The notes beneath the pieces are model-generated. The model was not told the DNA's origin and did not search any database. It saw only the letters and a list, made by a program, of their open reading frames with translations. This document shows, piece by piece, positions 6,449-9,502 of a stretch of 9,502 nt of DNA (its first letter is position 1; each line of letters begins with the position of its first letter). Location of the stretch: NCBI GenBank assembly GCA_002351955.1, contig DEHO01000034.1, positions 74,084 through 83,585 on the forward strand, written 5' to 3'. The stretch comes from Flavobacteriales bacterium UBA2798 (GTDB taxonomy: Bacteria > Bacteroidota > Bacteroidia > Flavobacteriales_D > UBA2798). Made by a program: the position numbers and the translations under genes.

Positions 6449-7225
6449 TCAGGAAATTCCGCGCATGATGCCTTTGGTGGAATTCTTAATGAAGGTGACA
6501 ATCTGATCTTTTTCTTCACTCGCAGGTAATTCGAATTCTACAATTTTCAATGCAGTGGTTACATTGCTGTTCTGAACGTAAATTATCCGGTAAATATCTT
6601 CGATCTGTGTAATCTGAAAGTCAGAATATCCTCTGCGACGAAGCCCAACAGTGTTCACTCCAATAAAGGAGATGGGTTCACGTGCTGCCTTTACAAATGG
6701 GGGTACATTTTTACGAACCATCGTTCCTCCACCAATGAAGGAATGTGCACCAATATGAATGAACTGCTGTACCGCAGCCATTCCTTCAATGATGGCATGA
6801 TCGTCGATTGTAACGTGTCCGGATAATCCTACACTGTTTGCAATGATCACATTGTTGCCAACAATACAGTCGTGCGCAACGTGTACATAGGCCATAAGCA
6901 GGCAATTGCTTCCCACTACCGTTTTCATTCTGTCTTTGGTTCCGCGATGGATCGTGACATATTCGCGGATCACGGTGTTGTCGCCAATTTCTGTTGTGGT
7001 GTATTCACCTGCGTATTTCAGATCCTGAGAGTCGGGACCAATAATCGCTCCCGGGAAAATTTTCACATTGTTTCCGATGCGTGTTGCAGGATAGATCACA
7101 ACGTTTGGACCAATATGACAATTGTCGCCAATCACAACATCATTCATGATTGTTGCGAATGGTTCAACTACTGTGCCTTTGCCAATCTTGGCATCAGGAT
7201 GAATATTTGCAGTTGGCTGACTCAT
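6449..7225 (-). CDS. lpxA: UDP-N-acetylglucosamine acyltransferase
   Basis: LpxA moves a 3-hydroxyacyl chain from ACP to the 3-OH of UDP-GlcNAc, the first step of lipid A synthesis, in the cytoplasm as a homotrimer. The 258 residues match the family's normal length. Residues 8-190 show left-handed beta-helix hexapeptides (IGDNCHIGPNVVI and similar). LKYAGEYTTTEIG and VTIHRGT are family signatures. YVHVAHDC contains His118, which aligns with the catalytic His125 of E. coli; SGHVTIDD and the HQF-like QQFIHIGAH follow. The end (GVNTVGLRRRGYS, then a helical domain from about 200) is typical LpxA. By alignment from memory, Gly166 sits where E. coli has Gly173, the position that admits long acyl chains; a preference for long hydroxyacyl chains is therefore an inference. 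The ATG overlaps the stop of lpxC-fabZ by 4 bp, pointing to coupled translation. A purine-rich AAAGAAAG lies just upstream. Confidence 0.96.
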   Translation of the reverse strand: MSQPTANIHPDAKIGKGTVVEPFATIMNDVVIGDNCHIGPNVVIYPATRIGNNVKIFPGAIIGPDSQDLKYAGEYTTTEIGDNTVIREYVTIHRGTKDRMKTVVGSNCLLMAYVHVAHDCIVGNNVIIANSVGLSGHVTIDDHAIIEGMAAVQQFIHIGAHSFIGGGTMVRKNVPPFVKAAREPISFIGVNTVGLRRRGYSDFQITQIEDIYRIIYVQNSNVTTALKIVEFELPASEEKDQIVTFIKNSTKGIMRGIS

Positions 7226-8631
7226 AAATTTCTTTCTTTGACAATCTGTGCCATCATTTCAGCTTCCGAGGCAACTTGTCCGTTAACGTAGGCTGTTCCT
7301 CTCATGTGTACAATTCCTCTTCGAATCGGAGTAATGAGCTCAAGATCGAATACAATTGAATCGCCGGGAATGACTTTGCGTTTGAATTTTACGCCATCAA
7401 TTTTCATGAAGTAGGTCGACCAATTTTCCGGGTCTGGGACAGAACTTAATGCGAAAATTCCTCCACACTGAGCCATCGCTTCAACCTGCAGAACTCCGGG
7501 CATAACAGGGTTGCCGGGAAAGTGTCCCATGAAGTAGGGTTCATTCATGGTAACATTTTTTACACCCACAATTCCGTTTTCTGTCATCGACATGATTTTA
7601 TCGACGAGCAGGAAAGGATATCGGTGCGGCAACATTTTTTCAATCTTGTAGATATCATGCAAAGGCTCTTTCGTGAGATCAAAATGTTTCACAACGCCTG
7701 CTTTTTTCTCAGCACGCATGATGTCCTTGATGATTTTTGCAAATGAAATATTACCACTGTGACCGGGACGGGCAGCGAGAATATGTCCTTTTATTGGTTT
7801 ACCCACCAACGCAAGATCACCTACGATGTCCAGCAGTTTATGTCGCGCCGGTTCGTTTTCGTACTGCATTTTTGTGTTGTTGAGAATGCCAATGCCTTTG
7901 AATTGGATTTTCAGATCTTCTTTTCCAAGTAATGAAGCAAGTTCTTTCAATTCATTTTCATTCACTTCTTCACGATCCACCAAAACAATGGCATTATCGG
8001 GTGCGCCACCTTTGATGAGTCCCTTTTTTGCAAGGTATTCGAGTTCGCGCAGAAAAACGAAAGTTCTGCAGGAGGCGATATTTTCCTTGAACTCATTGAG
8101 GTTGTACATCGTGGCGTGCTGTGTTCCCAATACAGGAGAATTGTAATCGACCATTACAGTGAGACGAAAATCCTGCGCCGGTACTGCCAGCATTTCAATT
8201 CCTTTTTCAAGATCTTCCCAAGGAAGATTTTCCTTGAATTCGAAGTATTCGCGTTCTGCTTTTTGTTGTTCGTATCCAACTGCTTCGATGGCTGCAACAA
8301 AAGGTTTAGAAGACCCATCCATAATGGGAATTTCAGGACCATCAATTTGTATAAGCGCATTATCAACCTGCATTCCGTACAATGCAGCGAGCAAATGTTC
8401 GGTTGTGTGTACCCGAACCCCATTGTGTTCAAGTGTAGTACCTCTCTCCGTAGAAATTACCAGATCGGCATCTGCTTTTATGATGGGTTGTCCTTCCACA
8501 TCCATTCGCTGGAATTTGTAGCCGTGATTGTCTGATGCCGGAAGTATGGTGATGTTAACGGGAGCGCCGGTATGTAATCCGATTCCGGATAGTTTTGCTG
8601 GTGCTTTCAGTGTGCGTTGGAATTCTTTCAT
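7222..8631 (-). CDS. lpxC-fabZ: Bifunctional LpxC deacetylase / FabZ dehydratase
   Basis: This is a 469-residue natural fusion, a known form in Bacteroidota. Residues 1-305 are LpxC, the zinc enzyme that deacetylates UDP-3-O-acyl-GlcNAc and commits the cell to lipid A. Visible are GIGLHTG (16-22), VHTTEHLLAAL (74-84) with zinc ligand His79, GGAPDNAIVL (208-217), RHKLLDIVGDL (263-273) with zinc ligands His264 and Asp268, and RPGHSGN with the probable general acid His291. A Lys-rich linker (about 306-325) leads to FabZ, which dehydrates 3-hydroxyacyl-ACP in fatty-acid synthesis. FabZ shows LPHRYPFLLVD (334-344), GHFPGNPVMPG (369-379) with catalytic His370, and VEAMAQ (383-388) with Glu384. All key residues of both halves are present. 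The fusion places the enzymes that compete for the same 3-hydroxyacyl precursor in a fixed 1:1 ratio. The ATG overlaps the lpxD stop by 4 bp, and the stop overlaps the lpxA start by 4 bp. No regulatory site is visible within the gene. Confidence 0.97.
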   Translation of the reverse strand: MKEFQRTLKAPAKLSGIGLHTGAPVNITILPASDNHGYKFQRMDVEGQPIIKADADLVISTERGTTLEHNGVRVHTTEHLLAALYGMQVDNALIQIDGPEIPIMDGSSKPFVAAIEAVGYEQQKAEREYFEFKENLPWEDLEKGIEMLAVPAQDFRLTVMVDYNSPVLGTQHATMYNLNEFKENIASCRTFVFLRELEYLAKKGLIKGGAPDNAIVLVDREEVNENELKELASLLGKEDLKIQFKGIGILNNTKMQYENEPARHKLLDIVGDLALVGKPIKGHILAARPGHSGNISFAKIIKDIMRAEKKAGVVKHFDLTKEPLHDIYKIEKMLPHRYPFLLVDKIMSMTENGIVGVKNVTMNEPYFMGHFPGNPVMPGVLQVEAMAQCGGIFALSSVPDPENWSTYFMKIDGVKFKRKVIPGDSIVFDLELITPIRRGIVHMRGTAYVNGQVASEAEMMAQIVKERNL

Positions 8632-9502
8632 GAATTCGGATCTTGTTTAAGCGATTTGATTTCCTTGGCTAAAGTATTGATTTGTTCGCGAAGCTGTGGC
8701 AGGGAGCGAAACAGAACGTAGGACCGTTTGTAATCCCCAATTCCAAAGGCAGGAGACCCTTGAACAATGGCGTCTTTTTCTTCGATGTTTTGGCCAATAC
8801 CGGATTGTGCGGCGATTTTAACACCATCGGCAATTCGTAAGTGACCAACAATTCCAACTTGTCCGCCCACCATCATGTTTTTACCAAGCTTGGTGCTTCC
8901 CGCTACGCCGGTTTGTGCTGCGATTACGGTATTCTCTCCAATCTCAACATTGTGTGCGATCTGAATAAGATTGTCGATCTTAACTCCTCTTCGGATAACT
9001 GTAGAACCAAGTGTTGCTCTGTCGATAGAAACATTGGAGCCGATTTCAACATGATCTTCGATCACCACATTCCCGATCTGAGGAACTTTGGCATAATTGT
9101 TTTCGCTGTTGGGTGCAAAACCAAATCCATCTGCACCGATCACTGAGGATGCGTGAATGGTAGTGTTGGCTCCAATAATGCAATCGTGATAGATTTTTAC
9201 ACCGGGAAAAATCGTGGTGTTTTCTCCAATGCGGACATTATCACCGATATAGCAATGCGGATAAATTTTTGCTCCTTTTCCAATGCGGGCATTCTTTCCT
9301 ACATAGGCAAATGCGCCAATGTAAACATCTTCCCCAACGGACGCTTGTTCATCTATAAAGCTGGGTTGTTCTATTCCTTTTTTGTCTCCGCGAAACTGAT
9401 TGTAGGCTTCAAGTAATTTTGCGAAACTGGAATAAGGCTCAGCAACGCGAATCAGAGTAAGCTGATCTGGAAGTGCTTTCTCCGCTTTGAAATCAATTCC
9501 TA
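8628..9502 (-). CDS. lpxD: UDP-3-O-acyl-glucosamine N-acyltransferase, N-terminus outside the window
   Basis: LpxD adds the second, N-linked hydroxyacyl chain to the LpxC product, the third step of lipid A synthesis. The frame is open from the right edge, giving 290 visible codons; with a usual length near 340-350, about 50 residues are missing. The first visible part includes RVAEPYSSFAKLLEAYNQ (about 9447-9400), from the uridine-binding N-terminal domain. Then come many hexapeptide repeats of the left-handed beta-helix. The signature GADGFGFAP lies at about 9137-9111. The motif QIAHNVEIG carries the catalytic His (codon 8952-8954, matching His239 of E. coli). The C-terminus is a charged coiled-coil-like helix (LPQLREQINTLAKEIKSLKQ). 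A GTG at 9143 is in frame but lies in the middle of the beta-helix and is not the start. The stop overlaps the lpxC-fabZ start (ATGA). The promoter of the cluster must lie outside the window. Confidence 0.96.
   Translation of the reverse strand, partial: GIDFKAEKALPDQLTLIRVAEPYSSFAKLLEAYNQFRGDKKGIEQPSFIDEQASVGEDVYIGAFAYVGKNARIGKGAKIYPHCYIGDNVRIGENTTIFPGVKIYHDCIIGANTTIHASSVIGADGFGFAPNSENNYAKVPQIGNVVIEDHVEIGSNVSIDRATLGSTVIRRGVKIDNLIQIAHNVEIGENTVIAAQTGVAGSTKLGKNMMVGGQVGIVGHLRIADGVKIAAQSGIGQNIEEKDAIVQGSPAFGIGDYKRSYVLFRSLPQLREQINTLAKEIKSLKQDPNS

Noticed and set aside
8116..8535. Rightward frames of 120-139 codons opposite lpxC-fabZ
   Set aside because: They are antisense shadows of a strongly conserved enzyme, with no motif or ribosome binding site.
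8628..9143. GTG at 9143 as the start of a short 171-residue LpxD
   Set aside because: In-frame sequence to the right edge continues with hexapeptide repeats and the N-terminal LpxD domain, so the gene is cut by the window, not shortened.

Overview
The window looks like the chromosome of a member of the Bacteroidota. Four things point there: one polypeptide carries both LpxC and FabZ, an arrangement typical of that phylum; most starts have no Shine-Dalgarno sequence; two intergenic regions fit the phylum's TTG...TAnnTTTG promoter pattern; and the small lipoprotein has an SSC lipobox followed by a KRHYRPGFY-like segment that I associate with Bacteroidota lipoproteins. I cannot name a genus.

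Left part (1-2631). The C-terminal end of an alpha/beta hydrolase runs in from the left edge. It converges on a small leftward gene for a predicted lipoprotein with two C-terminal membrane helices, and an AT-rich hairpin lies between the two genes. An AT-rich spacer of nearly 400 bp follows, with no convincing gene. Next comes a rightward TetA-like major facilitator antiporter.

Middle (2632-5327). A rightward gene with a strong ribosome binding site encodes an exported transglutaminase-like protein with a complete Cys-His-Asp triad. It converges on a leftward predicted outer-membrane beta-barrel protein. A 9-bp hairpin joins the two stop codons and may serve as a terminator. A good Bacteroidota-type promoter candidate precedes the beta-barrel gene.

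Right part (5328-9502). A tight leftward cluster reads lpxD (5' end outside the window), lpxC-fabZ, lpxA, a lone ABC ATPase and recX. The first three overlap by 4 bp at each junction (ATGA), and the last two are 14 bp and 3 bp from their upstream neighbours. LpxA, LpxC and LpxD carry out the first three steps of lipid A synthesis. FabZ works in fatty-acid elongation, which competes with lipid A synthesis for the same hydroxyacyl-ACP pool. The ABC ATPase and RecX appear to be passengers in the same transcript; nothing in the sequence ties them directly to lipid A.

I found no RNA gene, CRISPR array, insertion sequence or other clear mobile element, and no strong case for a new multi-gene system. 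The points most worth a second look are the orphan ABC ATPase with an Asn in place of the H-loop His inside the lipid A cluster, its in-frame abutment with recX next to an A9 tract, and the lipoprotein with a C-terminal membrane hairpin.
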